DNA from: Meira nashicola
Lineage: Eukaryota; Basidiomycota; Exobasidiomycetes; Exobasidiales; Brachybasidiaceae
Reading direction: 5' to 3'
NCBI GenBank assembly: GCA_001600355.1
Contig: BCJU01000001.1
Location: forward strand, 4,464,013-4,528,012
Length of the DNA: 64,000 bases
The notes beneath the pieces were generated by a model that was given only the letters and a program-made list of their open reading frames with translations, was not told the origin of the DNA and ran no database searches. Position numbers and translations under genes: made by a program. Position 1 is the stretch's first letter. The number at the start of each line of letters is the position of its first letter. Below are positions 30,946 through 42,519 of the stretch, one piece after another.

Positions 30946-33900
30946 ATGGGAACCAATCTCGACATCACGAAAGATCTTGTTTCGCTCTTTGAGCAACAAG
31001 CTAAAGCGACTCCCGATGCGATCGCTTTAGAGGATATTGACAAAAAATTGACTTATGGTCAATTAGAAGAGCAAACACGCTTTTTGGCCATCGAATTACA
31101 ACAAAAGTATGGCGTCAAAAAGGATAGCTTGGTGGGCATTTTGATGGGCAGATGTGCAGATTATGTAATTGCAAGTTTGGCAGCATTACGTGCAGGTGGT
31201 GCTTTCCTCGTTCTCGAATTGGCATACCCTGAAAAGCTGCTGCAAAAAGTCGTTCGGGACGCTAGCCCCAACATCATCTTGACTCATTCCAAGCATTCTA
31301 GCAGATTGCCTACCGATTTTCCCATCAAACAACTTGACACGGAAAAAATCTTGGAGAGCAACCTCAAACTTCAACCATCTGACAATGATCTTGATCGATT
31401 GGCCTTCGTTTCTTATTCTTCCGGCACAACTGGTCAACCAAAAGGAATCGCCAATCCTCATCGTGCAGCCGTTGGCTCTTATGCTCTTCGTTTTGGTATC
31501 TCTGATCTCAATCCTGGAGATAGGGTCGCTTGCAATGTCTTTTTTATTTGGGAAATCCTTAGACCGCTTATTCGTGGTGCTACAACAGTTGCTGTTCCCG
31601 ATAGTGTCAGTTATGATCCAGAAGGCTTGGTCAATTTCTTGCAATCTAGAGAGATCGTCGATACTCTCATGACACCAACTTTATTGGCAACAGTCTTGGC
31701 AAGCGAGGCAAAGAAACTTCAATTGCCCAAATTGAAATCCCTCTGGTTGAATGGAGAGGTGGTGACTGTGGATCTTTGTACACGCGCAAAAGCTGCTTTT
31801 CCTTCAACGCATTTATTCAACGTCTACAGTGCCAGTGAAACACACGAAGTTGCAGCAGGTGAAGTGACGGATTTGATCACAAAATCGTCTGCTATCAAGA
31901 ATGGTGTCTGCCCTGTAGGACCTCTGCTTGACCCAAAAAACGTTTTCATCGTTGATCCCGAATCGGATAAGCTGGTTGAGAATGGCTCAGTGGGTGAATT
32001 GTGCGTTGGAGGCCCTTTGCTAGCACGCGGTTATCTTAACTTACCTGAAGCCACACAAAAAGCCTTTTTGACGAATAAATTCAGCCCTCAAGGCGGTCGA
32101 TTGTACCGTACAGGTGATGAAGCACGCATCGTTGAAGGATTATTGGAAATCACAGGTCGTATCGGTGGCTATATCAAAACGCGAGGCTATACCGTTCAAC
32201 CTGGAGCAGTGGAAACGGCAATCACGAAAAGATTGGCTGTTCGTGCTTGTGCGGTTGTTGGACATGGCGAAGGAATCGAAAAGCGTCTTGTGGCATACAT
32301 TGTCAGAGACGTTACTGCAACCAATCGTCCTTGGCCCAATATTGAACAACCTCTCGGTCATAGTCCTGAAGCACGCAGATTTTTGACCAATGATTTGGCA
32401 CATTATATGATTCCTTCTGTTTGGATTGCTTTGGACAAATTGCCAACACATACGGTTTCCGGTAAGATTGATACGAAAGCCTTGCCCTCTCCGCCAATGA
32501 CCCGACCTGGTACACCGGTAGCAGCGAGCGCATCAGGCGCCAGACAAATTCGTGTAGAGACAATTATTGAAGCTTGGTCAGCTGCTTTGAATGTGCCACG
32601 TGATGCGATTCATGTTGGTGAAGCCGACTTTTTCGATTTGGGAGGACATTCGCTTGCTTTGGCCGATTTAGCCTCCAAATTAACAAAAGCATTCGGTTTC
32701 CATATCCCTCTTTCGGCTTTAGCGGCAGATGCTTCTTTGAAAGGCCATCTTGCTGCAGTGACTGCAGCAAGAGATGGTCATTTGGCCGAATTGCAATCTG
32801 ATCTTCCCGCAATCATGGCAGCTGATTCCAAATTAGATGACGAAATCCGTTATCCTTCTTCTCCAACGCCAAGACATCGTCTATCAGATGCCAAGACGGT
32901 CTTGTTAACCGGCGCGACAGGTTATTTAGGCGCATTTCTTTTGCGCTCTCTCATCGCTGCCTCTTCAGCAAAGATTGTTTGTTTAGTGCGTTTCCCACAA
33001 CCAAACGAGAAATACAAGCCTGATGGCTTAGCACGTATTCGAAATAACTTGAATGACCTTGGATTATGGAATGATAGTCTATTGGATCGCATGGAAGTCT
33101 TACCTGGAAACTTACCTCAAACTCGTTTGGGTCTTTCGGAAGAGCACTTTGCACAATTGGCCAAAAGAGTTGATATCGTGATCAGCTGTGCTGCAATTGT
33201 GAATTTGGTATACCCTTATGCAGCTTTGCGTGCTGCTAATGTAGGAGGAACTCGAGAGATTCTTCGTCTTGCTGCTTTAGGTGGCGCAACTGTTCATCAT
33301 ATCTCAAGTAATGGCGCTTTACCTGTCACAGGTAAACCTTGGACAGAATCAGCTCAAATTACAGTAGAAGAAGCTGTTCAAGATGTTCCAGATGGATACG
33401 GCCAAACCAAATGGGTGGCCGAACAACTTGTTTTGGAGGCACAAGAAAGGGGAATTCATGCTTCCATCATCCGCCCAGGTACTTTGAGTGGATGCAATGA
33501 AACTGGTTCTTCGAATCCATATGACTTGCTCAATGCAATTGTCGTTGAATCTCTACGTCTGGGCAAAGCACCCGTAGTCGAAGGATGGAGATGTGAAATG
33601 ACTCCTGTCAATTACGTTGCACAAGCCATCACAGCCATTTGCGAATACGATGGAGATGGAAAAAAGGATTTGCAGACTGTTTTCCATCTTGCTGATCCAG
33701 CACCACTCTTGGCAACCAAATTGTTTGAATTGTTGGAGGCTTCTGGCTACAAGACCGAGAAGCTACCATGGAACAAATGGAAAGCTATTTGGCAAGAGAG
33801 TATCGAGGAAAGGAACAAAGATACTAAACTTCCTTTTACTGCCGATATTTTAAAGGGAGGAATGCCGACCACTGAAGGTTTGACAGAAGCACCCTTATTG

Positions 33901-34860
33901 GATGACGCAAAGACAAGACCTATTCTCGAAAAATTAGGATTACCACGTCCCAAGATTGATGAGCAATTGTGGCACACTTACTTGCGTCACTTTTACGCTC
34001 GAGGATGGCTACCATCTCCTCCCAGTGATGCTGCCAAGAAGGAAAACGGTGTTTCGAATGGATACACTAATGGAGTCGCAGGTTTGAATGGAACGACAAA
34101 AGGAAGATTGTCAGGACGAGTAGCAGTTGTGACAGGTGCATCTTCTGGTATTGGTGCAGCAGTAGCAACAGCTTTGGCACGCGAAGGTGCAAAGGTAGCT
34201 ATTGGAGCAAGAAGGAAAGATGCATTAGAGAAAGTGCAAAAGGGCATGATCGCAGCCACTTTGAGCGGTCGTTCAGAAAAGGACTTTGTCGCTATTCCAA
34301 CGGATGTGACGGATGCAAAGCAAGTAGAAAGATTGGTTCAAACTGCGAATGAACAACTTGGTCAAGTTGATATTGTGATCAGTATTGCTGGGGTGATGTA
34401 CTTCACCATGATGGCAAACGTTCAAACTGAACAGTGGGAGCAAACGGTGGATGTGAACTGTAAAGGTCTTTTGCATTGCTTGGCAAATACTGTTCCAAGT
34501 ATGTTGAAAAACGGAAAAGGACATATTGTTGCCATTTCTTCCGATGCAGGACGAAAAGTCTTCCCTGGTTTGGGAGTTTATTCAGCAAGCAAGTTTTTCG
34601 TTGAAGCAACATTGCAAGCTTTACGATTAGAAACTGCCGGCAAAGGCTTACGTGTTACAGCTGTTCAACCTGGAAATGTGAGCACGGATTTGTTAAATAT
34701 GTCAACAGATGCAGAAGCATTAAAACAATACGGAGAACCTTCTGGCGCAAAGGTTCTTGATGCGGAAGATGTTGCCAATTCGATCATCTATGCTCTTACG
34801 CAACCTGAACACGTTGCTGTGAACGAGATTTTGATCGAACCACGGGACGAACCGATATAG
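30946..34860 (+). CDS. NRPS-like carboxylate reductase, A-T-R-SDR (ATRR, glycine betaine reductase type)
   Basis: A single open frame encodes 1304 aa with four catalytic units. The adenylation domain (about 10-520) has YSSGTTGQPKG from residue 156 and GRIGGYIKTRGY from 404. The thiolation domain has DLGGHS with the phosphopantetheine serine at 569. The thioester reductase has TGATGYLG (655-662) and Tyr818-x3-Lys822. The C-terminal SDR has TGASSGIG (1063-1070), NxAG-like SIAGV, and Tyr1212-x3-Lys1216. This A-T-R1-R2 order is that of the fungal ATRR enzyme, which activates glycine betaine, reduces the thioester to the aldehyde with R1 and then to choline with the YdfG-like R2. Substrate here is inferred from architecture only. 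It is neither a condensation-containing NRPS nor Lys2. Neighbours are a sugar transporter and a Na+/H+ antiporter. Confidence 0.88.
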   Translation: MGTNLDITKDLVSLFEQQAKATPDAIALEDIDKKLTYGQLEEQTRFLAIELQQKYGVKKDSLVGILMGRCADYVIASLAALRAGGAFLVLELAYPEKLLQKVVRDASPNIILTHSKHSSRLPTDFPIKQLDTEKILESNLKLQPSDNDLDRLAFVSYSSGTTGQPKGIANPHRAAVGSYALRFGISDLNPGDRVACNVFFIWEILRPLIRGATTVAVPDSVSYDPEGLVNFLQSREIVDTLMTPTLLATVLASEAKKLQLPKLKSLWLNGEVVTVDLCTRAKAAFPSTHLFNVYSASETHEVAAGEVTDLITKSSAIKNGVCPVGPLLDPKNVFIVDPESDKLVENGSVGELCVGGPLLARGYLNLPEATQKAFLTNKFSPQGGRLYRTGDEARIVEGLLEITGRIGGYIKTRGYTVQPGAVETAITKRLAVRACAVVGHGEGIEKRLVAYIVRDVTATNRPWPNIEQPLGHSPEARRFLTNDLAHYMIPSVWIALDKLPTHTVSGKIDTKALPSPPMTRPGTPVAASASGARQIRVETIIEAWSAALNVPRDAIHVGEADFFDLGGHSLALADLASKLTKAFGFHIPLSALAADASLKGHLAAVTAARDGHLAELQSDLPAIMAADSKLDDEIRYPSSPTPRHRLSDAKTVLLTGATGYLGAFLLRSLIAASSAKIVCLVRFPQPNEKYKPDGLARIRNNLNDLGLWNDSLLDRMEVLPGNLPQTRLGLSEEHFAQLAKRVDIVISCAAIVNLVYPYAALRAANVGGTREILRLAALGGATVHHISSNGALPVTGKPWTESAQITVEEAVQDVPDGYGQTKWVAEQLVLEAQERGIHASIIRPGTLSGCNETGSSNPYDLLNAIVVESLRLGKAPVVEGWRCEMTPVNYVAQAITAICEYDGDGKKDLQTVFHLADPAPLLATKLFELLEASGYKTEKLPWNKWKAIWQESIEERNKDTKLPFTADILKGGMPTTEGLTEAPLLDDAKTRPILEKLGLPRPKIDEQLWHTYLRHFYARGWLPSPPSDAAKKENGVSNGYTNGVAGLNGTTKGRLSGRVAVVTGASSGIGAAVATALAREGAKVAIGARRKDALEKVQKGMIAATLSGRSEKDFVAIPTDVTDAKQVERLVQTANEQLGQVDIVISIAGVMYFTMMANVQTEQWEQTVDVNCKGLLHCLANTVPSMLKNGKGHIVAISSDAGRKVFPGLGVYSASKFFVEATLQALRLETAGKGLRVTAVQPGNVSTDLLNMSTDAEALKQYGEPSGAKVLDAEDVANSIIYALTQPEHVAVNEILIEPRDEPI

Positions 34861-34951
34861 AATGGACGAATTGATTAGAAAATTACAGTGTAGATATGAT
34901 CTATTGGCTTACTTGTAAAATGTGATTATGACTAGAGTTCTTTAAAATATG

Positions 34952-35116
34952 TGTTTCGAGCAAAATATATAGTGTCTGTTTTGCCCAAAACAAAGGCGAA
35001 ACATCTGTTTTGAGCAAAACATATGTGCCTGTTTTGCCCAAATCAAAAGCAAAAAATCTGTTTTGGGCAAAACAGGTACATAAAAAAAAAGCAAAAGATC
35101 TGTTTTGCCCAAAACA
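34952..35116. repeat. Cluster of palindromic repeats TGTTTTGNNCAAAACA
   Basis: Five good copies lie at 34977-34992, 35006-35021, 35030-35045, 35059-35074 and 35101-35116, with a decayed one at 34952. The 7-bp arms TGTTTTG and CAAAACA flank a variable centre (CC, AG, CC, GG, CC), and linkers are A-rich. The copies sit between the convergent ends of the A-T-R-SDR gene and the antiporter, 116 bp after one stop and 31 bp before the other. Each could form a hairpin in either transcript. They may be terminators, protein-binding sites or remnants of a small element. Confidence 0.85.
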
Positions 35117-35147
35117 AAAGCAAAAAATATATGCATGTTTTGTCTTA

Positions 35148-36815
35148 TTATGAATCTTGCTCTTCTTCCGGTCTGACATGTCTTCTTGAATTTCTGAAAT
35201 CAGAAGGATGATCACTTTCGTCATATGGTGCATGAGAAGTACTGTGTCTCCAACTTGCATAATCCTTCCAATGTCTCTGATAATCAAATGCTCCTTCTTG
35301 CGATGAAGCTTGTGAAGAACGTCTTGAACGTCTGCGACTTAAATTCCTTGGTCTTTCGCCCATTTGTGGTCGCGAAACAGATTGATCGGTAGAAGATTCC
35401 GGTTGTGCTTCTGATTCAAGGGTATCATGAGCGATAACGTCATTTGTTCCGTGTCGTAAACTTTCTTCTTCTCCTTGTAATTTGATAGATTGTTTTGCAC
35501 TTCTTTTGTCTAAATAGATTCCAACAAAGGGAATTAGACTGCTATGACCGATAAGAGAAGAAATGATGAGAGCATATGTGATTGGAGTGATTAAAGTTAA
35601 AACTCTTTTCACGCTTTCGTTCTCCTTTTGATCTTGTAATTGTTCGATGACAAGAGTCATATAAAATATTGCACCTGCACCTATTGGGCCAAAATAGCCC
35701 ATAAAGACTGCGTCTCCAAAAGAGCCACGTAAACGTGGAATGAGCCGATGAAATGTGACGAGTGAAGGTAGCCTTCGTAGAAGGAGAATTGATATTCCCA
35801 AGATGATCAATCTCCATATTGTGACACCTTCTGCAGCCATGTCTGTGAAAGACGACCAAGGAATTGTTGCTCCAAGAAAAAGGAAAAAGGTCGAATTGAG
35901 TAACAAATCTGTCACATTATACAATTCTTCTTCTTCTGTTTCACGACGATACCAGTCATCCCAAGTAAGAGCATTACCAGCAACAAAAGCAGAGAATAGA
36001 TCGTCTAAATCCAAATAACCTCCAATACCAGTTGTAAAGATACCAACGGCGATTCCATAGCATAGAAAACCTTCCTTATCGATATAATCATGTTTTGTAC
36101 TGAAACGTAAGATTCTGTTTGCTGCTACGCCAACGATAATACCGAATACGGCTCCTAATCCTACTTGATAAATGCATGTATCCACAAACCAAGACAACAA
36201 ACCTTTTCCTACACTTTTTGATTTGAGCAAATTCAAAGCTAAGAACAGGAATGGATAACCGAAACCATCATTCGCTCCTGATTCTGCCAAGATTAAATTT
36301 CGTAACCAAGGTGAAACATGTTTATCGGCAAAAGAACCTTTTACCAAAGCATTACTCAAAACTGGATCTGTTGGCGTAGCACAAGAAGCGATGATCAAAG
36401 CAGGTAAAAGTGATAAATTTGGAATAATTGCCATCAATAATCCTGCAGTGATTAACCATGTTGTTCCCATCACCAAAGTTAAAAGGATTGAAAGACTTTG
36501 AACTTCATTTCGTAAATATTTATGTGGTAATTGAATTCCAACGAGAACCAATTGAATACCTAAGACTAGTCTACTCAAATTATTTCCAATAGAATCCAAA
36601 TCGTCTCGTAAACCTGCATCGCTATTAGGATCAACAGTCGAACGTAAAAGTTGCGCTAATCTTTCCAATCCAATTCCAGCAAGAACAGCTAAAGGTGCTT
36701 CATTCATATAAAGTCGTTCTTTGACCAAAAAAGAAAGTGATCCGTACAAACATAAAAATGTACCTAAAGCTCCTGCGATTAAATTGAAATTGGTTGGCTG
36801 TAGTTCTATATTCAT
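35148..36815 (-). CDS. Na+/H+ antiporter, CPA1 (Nha1/Sod2-like)
   Basis: From ATG 36815 the protein has 555 aa with about 12 membrane segments and a cytoplasmic tail of about 110 residues. The cation-site signature of the family is clear: ATPTDPVLSNALVKG followed by LILAESGANDGFGYPFLFLAL, with the paired Asp of the ND motif. The start was chosen because MNIELQPTNFNLIAGALGTF leads straight into TM1; an in-frame ATG at 36893 adds 26 residues. Fungal Nha1/Sod2 exporters remove Na+ or K+ across the plasma membrane in exchange for H+. The hydrophilic tail is short compared with budding-yeast Nha1 and ends in a Ser/Arg/His-rich stretch. The gene is convergent with the A-T-R-SDR gene, and palindromic repeats lie between the two stops. 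Confidence 0.9.
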   Translation of the reverse strand: MNIELQPTNFNLIAGALGTFLCLYGSLSFLVKERLYMNEAPLAVLAGIGLERLAQLLRSTVDPNSDAGLRDDLDSIGNNLSRLVLGIQLVLVGIQLPHKYLRNEVQSLSILLTLVMGTTWLITAGLLMAIIPNLSLLPALIIASCATPTDPVLSNALVKGSFADKHVSPWLRNLILAESGANDGFGYPFLFLALNLLKSKSVGKGLLSWFVDTCIYQVGLGAVFGIIVGVAANRILRFSTKHDYIDKEGFLCYGIAVGIFTTGIGGYLDLDDLFSAFVAGNALTWDDWYRRETEEEELYNVTDLLLNSTFFLFLGATIPWSSFTDMAAEGVTIWRLIILGISILLLRRLPSLVTFHRLIPRLRGSFGDAVFMGYFGPIGAGAIFYMTLVIEQLQDQKENESVKRVLTLITPITYALIISSLIGHSSLIPFVGIYLDKRSAKQSIKLQGEEESLRHGTNDVIAHDTLESEAQPESSTDQSVSRPQMGERPRNLSRRRSRRSSQASSQEGAFDYQRHWKDYASWRHSTSHAPYDESDHPSDFRNSRRHVRPEEEQDS

Positions 36816-37828
36816 TGTGTTTTTCAACACAATGATCCTTTTTTTTTTGCTTATGATCGCAGCAAAGGGTAGAGTAGGTCTGCCATTCATCAAAACTTTA
36901 TTTCATAAGGCTACTCCGCTTCTTGCATGCATATTCATATTCTAGACTTTTGTCGGAAACACGTGTAATATTCACCTGAGCCTTTAGCTGAATTACTCCT
37001 GTAGTCTATACGTAAAATACGCCCGCGCGCGCATGTAGTCTGGTCTAGTCCACTCCTCACTCACATTTGTGCATCAAGTACTTTATTACGTGGGCCTGTT
37101 TTACCCAAAATAAGCAGTTTATATATGTACTCAGAACATGCATATTCAAAAATAAAAAATCGAGAGCAGCTACTACTAAAGTATTCCCTGTCGAGCGGAA
37201 AGATGTCAAGCGACTATAAAGATTTACTCGACCCATTTTGAGAGAAAGAAGAAGAGTGGCGCTGCGCTGTCCACACGCATGCTTGACCGTCTTGTGCCTT
37301 GTTGGAAGCTATCAAAAGTTGCTCTCAAAATTCAATTACCGACATTGGATTTCATATTCAAGTTATCTAGCATACACACTCATGATCTCCTTTGTATGTT
37401 TTGTACTGCTACCTGGTAGTGAACAATAAGTCTAGTCCTTTTTCGCATGTGGCTTCCCTTCAATTTTAAGGGCGCTAAATCATTGGACAAAATGCTTCAA
37501 GATTCATGAATCCTCTTGATTCATCTTTTACCGTATGTGCATGAGACCAATGCAGTCTTTACCTACATAGATCTCGAATGAATGCTATCAAAAAGATTGC
37601 TTCTCTTTTTGGCAGGTGCACTGGGCTGTGATAGGTAGTCAGATGCATACATCCACAAAAATAGAGTATACACATAATTTTCCTCTGCATAGAAATAGGA
37701 AATATTTCCCTTAATTTAAACATGTTGAAGCCAACAACCATCTATTGTTATCATTTCGATCTTACTCGATTGAAGCACTGATTCTTTTCGAGCGCAACAT
37801 CTGCTCAAGTTTCAGTGCTGAGGTAGAA
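36816..37828. other. Divergent upstream region, 1.0 kb
   Basis: Lies between the antiporter (minus) and the histidine kinase (plus). Includes a single palindrome copy at 37097-37112 and a GCCCGCGCGCGC patch near 37021. No gene is seen. Confidence 0.5.
37097..37112. repeat. Isolated diverged copy of the palindrome
   Basis: TGTTTTACCCAAAATA matches the 16-bp consensus at 14 positions. It is about 280 bp upstream of the antiporter start and 730 bp upstream of the kinase start. Confidence 0.55.
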
Positions 37829-40800
37829 ATGGCGTTGGATTCGTGTTCTTTACAATCTTCTAAAGATCAGATTGGAAGTTCAGCGGGTAGTAGCTTCGAA
37901 GTAGAAAATTGTAATCATGGGCTCGAAAATTTTCTCACAAGTGAACCAAAAATCGTTCATGCTCCAGCCCGACCATCGAATGACGATAATCAAGGATGGA
38001 AAAGGTTTCTCGCTGCTTATCAATCAGGCAAATGGGAATTATGCGATGATGACAAAGAGATCGATCCAATACAACATTCTCCTTCAGCAGATTTAACAAT
38101 CGTTCATGATGCACAAGGAATTCCAATGGATAACATAGGTAAGCAATTTTCGATTCACTTCATTATTTGACGCAATGCTCATCAACCTTTCTTTAACGAT
38201 ATAGACTATTTCAATAAATTCCATCATCTTGCTGCTCCCAAATTACCGCTAACAAAGAGAAGAAAAAGGCATGAAGCATTGTAAGTAATTTAAAAGAAAA
38301 CTCTCTATAGGGATCTCAATTATCTGATCGCATCTTCTTATATCATCATTACAGACTAAGACATGGTATCGTGCGACCTCAAGTACGGCAGCACTTACAA
38401 CGATATGTGGAAATGGCCAAACGTATTTTCGATTGTGATATGGTCACTCTTTCATTTGCAAGTGCAGATGACAAAAATATCATCTTTTTAGCAGCCGATG
38501 GTCCACCAATAAGTCAAGTTCCGGCTTGTGCTAGCATTTGTTCACATGCACTTCTACTAGAAGGTGATTCGGATATTTTTGTCGTTCCAGATATGGCACA
38601 AGATTGGCATTTTGATCGACTTTTCGGCAAAGAAGGATTTCACATAGATATGTCTTATCGATTTCATGCATCTGCACCGATTCTTTTATCTTGTTCGGAA
38701 ACTCCTTGTTGCAAGGTGAGCGTTTCGCCTGTTCCTGCAGGTCGATTTAGCATCTTTTCCATAAAGCCTCGCCCTAATTTTGACAAGGATGGTGCAAAGA
38801 TTTTATTGGATTTTGCACGTATGACGCAAGAAGCAATGGAGAACGAATTTCTTAGTGAATTTGCAGATAAAAGTCGACAGCTTCAACGAGACTCTACAAG
38901 AATCGTTGCCAGCTTGAATGAATCTTTAGAGCATCGATTGCGCTCCAATGCGACCGTCAGAGCAGTTGGCTTGCAAATGCCTGGAATGAGTGATCTTTTT
39001 CCTCTTATGCCTGACGATAAGCCAATAATAGCAAGTCCATCAAGCCCAATGCTGGGAGATGGAAAGCCGGTGTATGCCAGTATATTGGAGGACGTTGATG
39101 CGATGCAAAATTTGCTTACTGTAGCTCGTTCAAGTCTATCGGCGAAATCGGCTTGTTTGATAGACGGTTCCAATTTCTCCCTCCATCCTCGAAAAGAGGA
39201 AAGTGCAAGTCATTCAAGAAGTTCGCCTACGACTGAGACAAACAAGGATATTAATAGCAATGAATGGATTTCTATGGTTGCAATTTCAGGTGATTCTACT
39301 TTAGTTCCTCAAATGAAGGATTATCGCACTATTTCATCGCTTGAAAATTGGTTCGAAATGGCAAAATCAGACACTTCACGAAATAAATCTCAATTATTAC
39401 AACTTGATCAATCATCACAAGTTGCACCAATCAGAAGTGCTGCTGTAGAGCGTACAGGAAAATCGCCAAATCGAAAATGTCCTTATGGTGTTCATGGAGT
39501 AAAGGAAGATTCAAAGGATGAATTACCATGTTGTTGTATTTTATCAACAGAAGATGCGGTGGCGCTCATTGAACCTATTTTACCAAGTTCAGTAGCGACT
39601 TGTTTGGTCATCCCAATCGTTGCTGAGAACGCGATCAATCTTAGGAAAGCACCTTTAGCAATGTTGTGCCTTACATGGGATCAAACCAATGCAGTGAGTG
39701 CAATGGAAATTGATTTTTGTTCCATGTTAGCAATTCATTTGGCCGGTCTTGCTTGTCAAGAGCAAGCTTCTGTGATCAGCAACGGTCAATTAAATCTTAT
39801 TCGAATTATGCAACACGAATTACGTACTCCTTTGAATGGAATTATGGGCGTTTCAGAAGGCCTTCGAGGGGGCAAAGATGATACATTCTTTGGAAGAGAA
39901 ATAAAGGCAAAATGGTCAGCTGATCTAACTTTCGAGAGCGGAATGATGGCAAGAAGGAGTATCGGTGATGCATCAATGCCTACTTCAGCTGGATCGAAAA
40001 TGTATGAAGGAAGTGAAACGATAAAAGCAGCAAGAGTTTTAGCTCCTCAGTTAGAATCTATTCACGTTTCTAGTATGATGCTAAAAACGATTTTAGACGA
40101 CATTCTTACCTTGGACAATATGTTTGACGGTTCAAGTGGAGAAAGGAAACAAAAGCCTGAAATAAACAATAGAGACTCTTTCAGATCTTTTGATTTTGGT
40201 GAAGTGATTGAAAGTGCTTGTCGGGAAGAACTTCGATATTCAGATTTGCAAGCGATGCGCATCTTTCGTGCTGTCAATGCAGGTCTCTCCATCACCCCTT
40301 CAGATGAAACAGATACTCCAACTTCTGACGCACGAAATACGAGTTTAGCTGCAATTGCTGAATTGATGGAATCTGCCGCAAAAAAAGAAGCAGAAGATCG
40401 ACTTGAATTACAAAATACGGATTCACAAAATGCAAATTCGTCCACACCGATCACAATTTCACCAAAACATGTTCAACCGCCCGATGTACTTGGAGGTAAT
40501 CTGACAATGATCACTTTACCTCCATCAATCACGATCCAAATTGACGAAAGTTTGACAAATTCACCTATTGGGAATCGAGAAAAGTTGCACAAGATTACGG
40601 GAAGATTAGTGAGCAATGCGATCCGATTTACACCGCAATCAGGCTTAGTAGAAGTAGAAGTTCGTCTCTCGTCTTCTGCATTTTTTACTCAATATATAAA
40701 AGAAGTACAAAAAGAGGCCTCTACACAACACAAGAATGGAGAAATATCCACTTCTATTTGTTCTATGCCAGGAGAGGGAATAGAACTTCTCGAAAGGATT

Positions 40801-42240
40801 TCTTTAAATACTTATTGGATTCAATTACAGGTTAAAGACTCAGGAATTGGTATGAAGGATAGTTTCTTACAGGATAGCTATCTGAAACCGTTCTTAAAAG
40901 CAGATGACTTTTCTCAAGGCACTGGATTAGGATCGACCGTAGCTTTTGCATTGATTAAATCTATGGGTGGTGCTTACACGATCCAAAGTAAGATTGACAA
41001 AGGTACATGTGTAAATGTTTTCCTTCCTTTTTCAAGACGAGGCAAGATTATAAAGAATCCAAAGCTTGACAAAGACTTCGAAGACGAATTGAACACAAAT
41101 CAACAACATAAAAGCATTTTCACAAACGCAAGCTTTATCGGATTTGAAAGCGAGGCAGGAACGAAATATATAAGTGGGAAGTTGCAATCGATTATGGAAA
41201 AGCACGGGGTGCAATGCATTTCTGAAGGAAGTCCTCCTTCGGTAGGGAAAACAGCTAATGGCAACAAGTCTCCATATCATAACAAGAATGAATATCGTTT
41301 ATACGTCATTCACGAAAATGCACTATCCGCTTCTGAGGCTCAATTACCTTCAGATCTTGGTCAGCCAAACGTATATTCGATCATTGTCACTCGAAATGCG
41401 CTCAGACTAAGACCGGAGCCAGAATCGATGATGTTGGTGAGGAGTGGACCACACGTTTTACTCATTCCACCTTTTGGTCCTTCTACTTGGAACACGTTGG
41501 AGCAATTACTGGAAGCTCCTATGGATATGGGCGTTAGGAAGAACAAAGCCTTTGAACTTGCACAACAAGCGGAATCGGCCACAAATATAGATCTTTCCGG
41601 TGCAAATCGACCAATAGTGGATAAAACAGCTCTTCCATTAGCAGGACAAGAAGACGAAGAAGAAGATTACTTTTCACAATCTACGCCAATCGCTGAAACA
41701 AATCAAATTCAAGACACATTTGCAGAAAAAGATATTTCGCCTTTCTCATCACTTCCAACGCCTCGAGGCAACCCAACATCTACAGCTAACGCTACTGAAA
41801 AGAATTTGGATCTTAAACCTTCTGCGATCGCAAAGGCTATCAAAAATCCATCATCTTTCCGCGTTCTAGCAGTAGAAGATAATCCGATCAATATGCGTTT
41901 GCTTACTACTGTTTTGCGCAAACTCAAAATTCCGTTCACAGAAGCAAAAGATGGAGTTGAAGCAGTTGAAAAGTTTCAATCTTACAAGCCAACAGTGGTT
42001 TTGTTGGATATATCTTTACCTTTGATGGATGGTTTTGATGCTTGCATAGAAATGCGAAAATACGAATTACCCATTCGACCAAAAATTATCGCAATCACCG
42101 CTTTGAGTACTCCACAAGATAAAAATCGTGGTTTACAAATCTGTGGGATGGACGAATGGCAAACGAAACCTGTAAGCATAAATATGCTTAAAGCCAAAAT
42201 GACGCAATTACGCGAAGAATATGAAGACTTGAAAAAGTGA
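37829..42240 (+). CDS. Hybrid sensor histidine kinase with GAF-like input domains
   Basis: Three exons, 37829-38138, 38215 corrected to 38205-38280, and 38355-42240, give 1423 aa; the introns (66 and 74 nt) have GTAAGC/ATAG and GTAAGT/ACAG borders and the joined frame is continuous. A disordered N-terminus is followed by a GAF-like domain (about 130-300). A second GAF-like stretch lies before the kinase core. The dimerisation domain has the H-box MQHELRTPLNG with the phosphorylated His616. The ATPase domain has the N-box at Asn883, a GIGM G1 box and GTGLGS G2 box. A C-terminal receiver has VLAVEDN, phospho-acceptor Asp1347 in LLDISLPLMDG, and a KP lysine. No membrane segment is seen, so it is a cytoplasmic phosphorelay sensor. 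The signal cannot be read. Confidence 0.92.
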
Positions 42241-42519
42241 GGAAAGCTTTTGATTGTCTGAACAATACAACATCATTATTTATATTTATAGTCACCATTT
42301 TTTTTGGGTCAACCGTCATCTTTCATGTAACTTATATGTTCTTTTCCGCTGCAATAGTTGAGGTAAATGAAAATACTGGTAATTCAGCTGTTGATAAAGA
42401 CTTTCTTTCTAAAGCTTTGATTTGATGTTGGATGGATGAATATCCACAATAATAGGTCTGTTCAAACGATACAATGAGATGATCAGATGAGGTGAGCATT
42501 CGACATTTTTCCTCTCTAC

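Noticed and set aside
34901..35287. Minus-strand frame with repeated Phe-Gly-Gln-Asn-Arg-like units
   Set aside because: The apparent peptide repeat is only the palindromic DNA repeat read in one frame, and it overlaps the antiporter 3' end.
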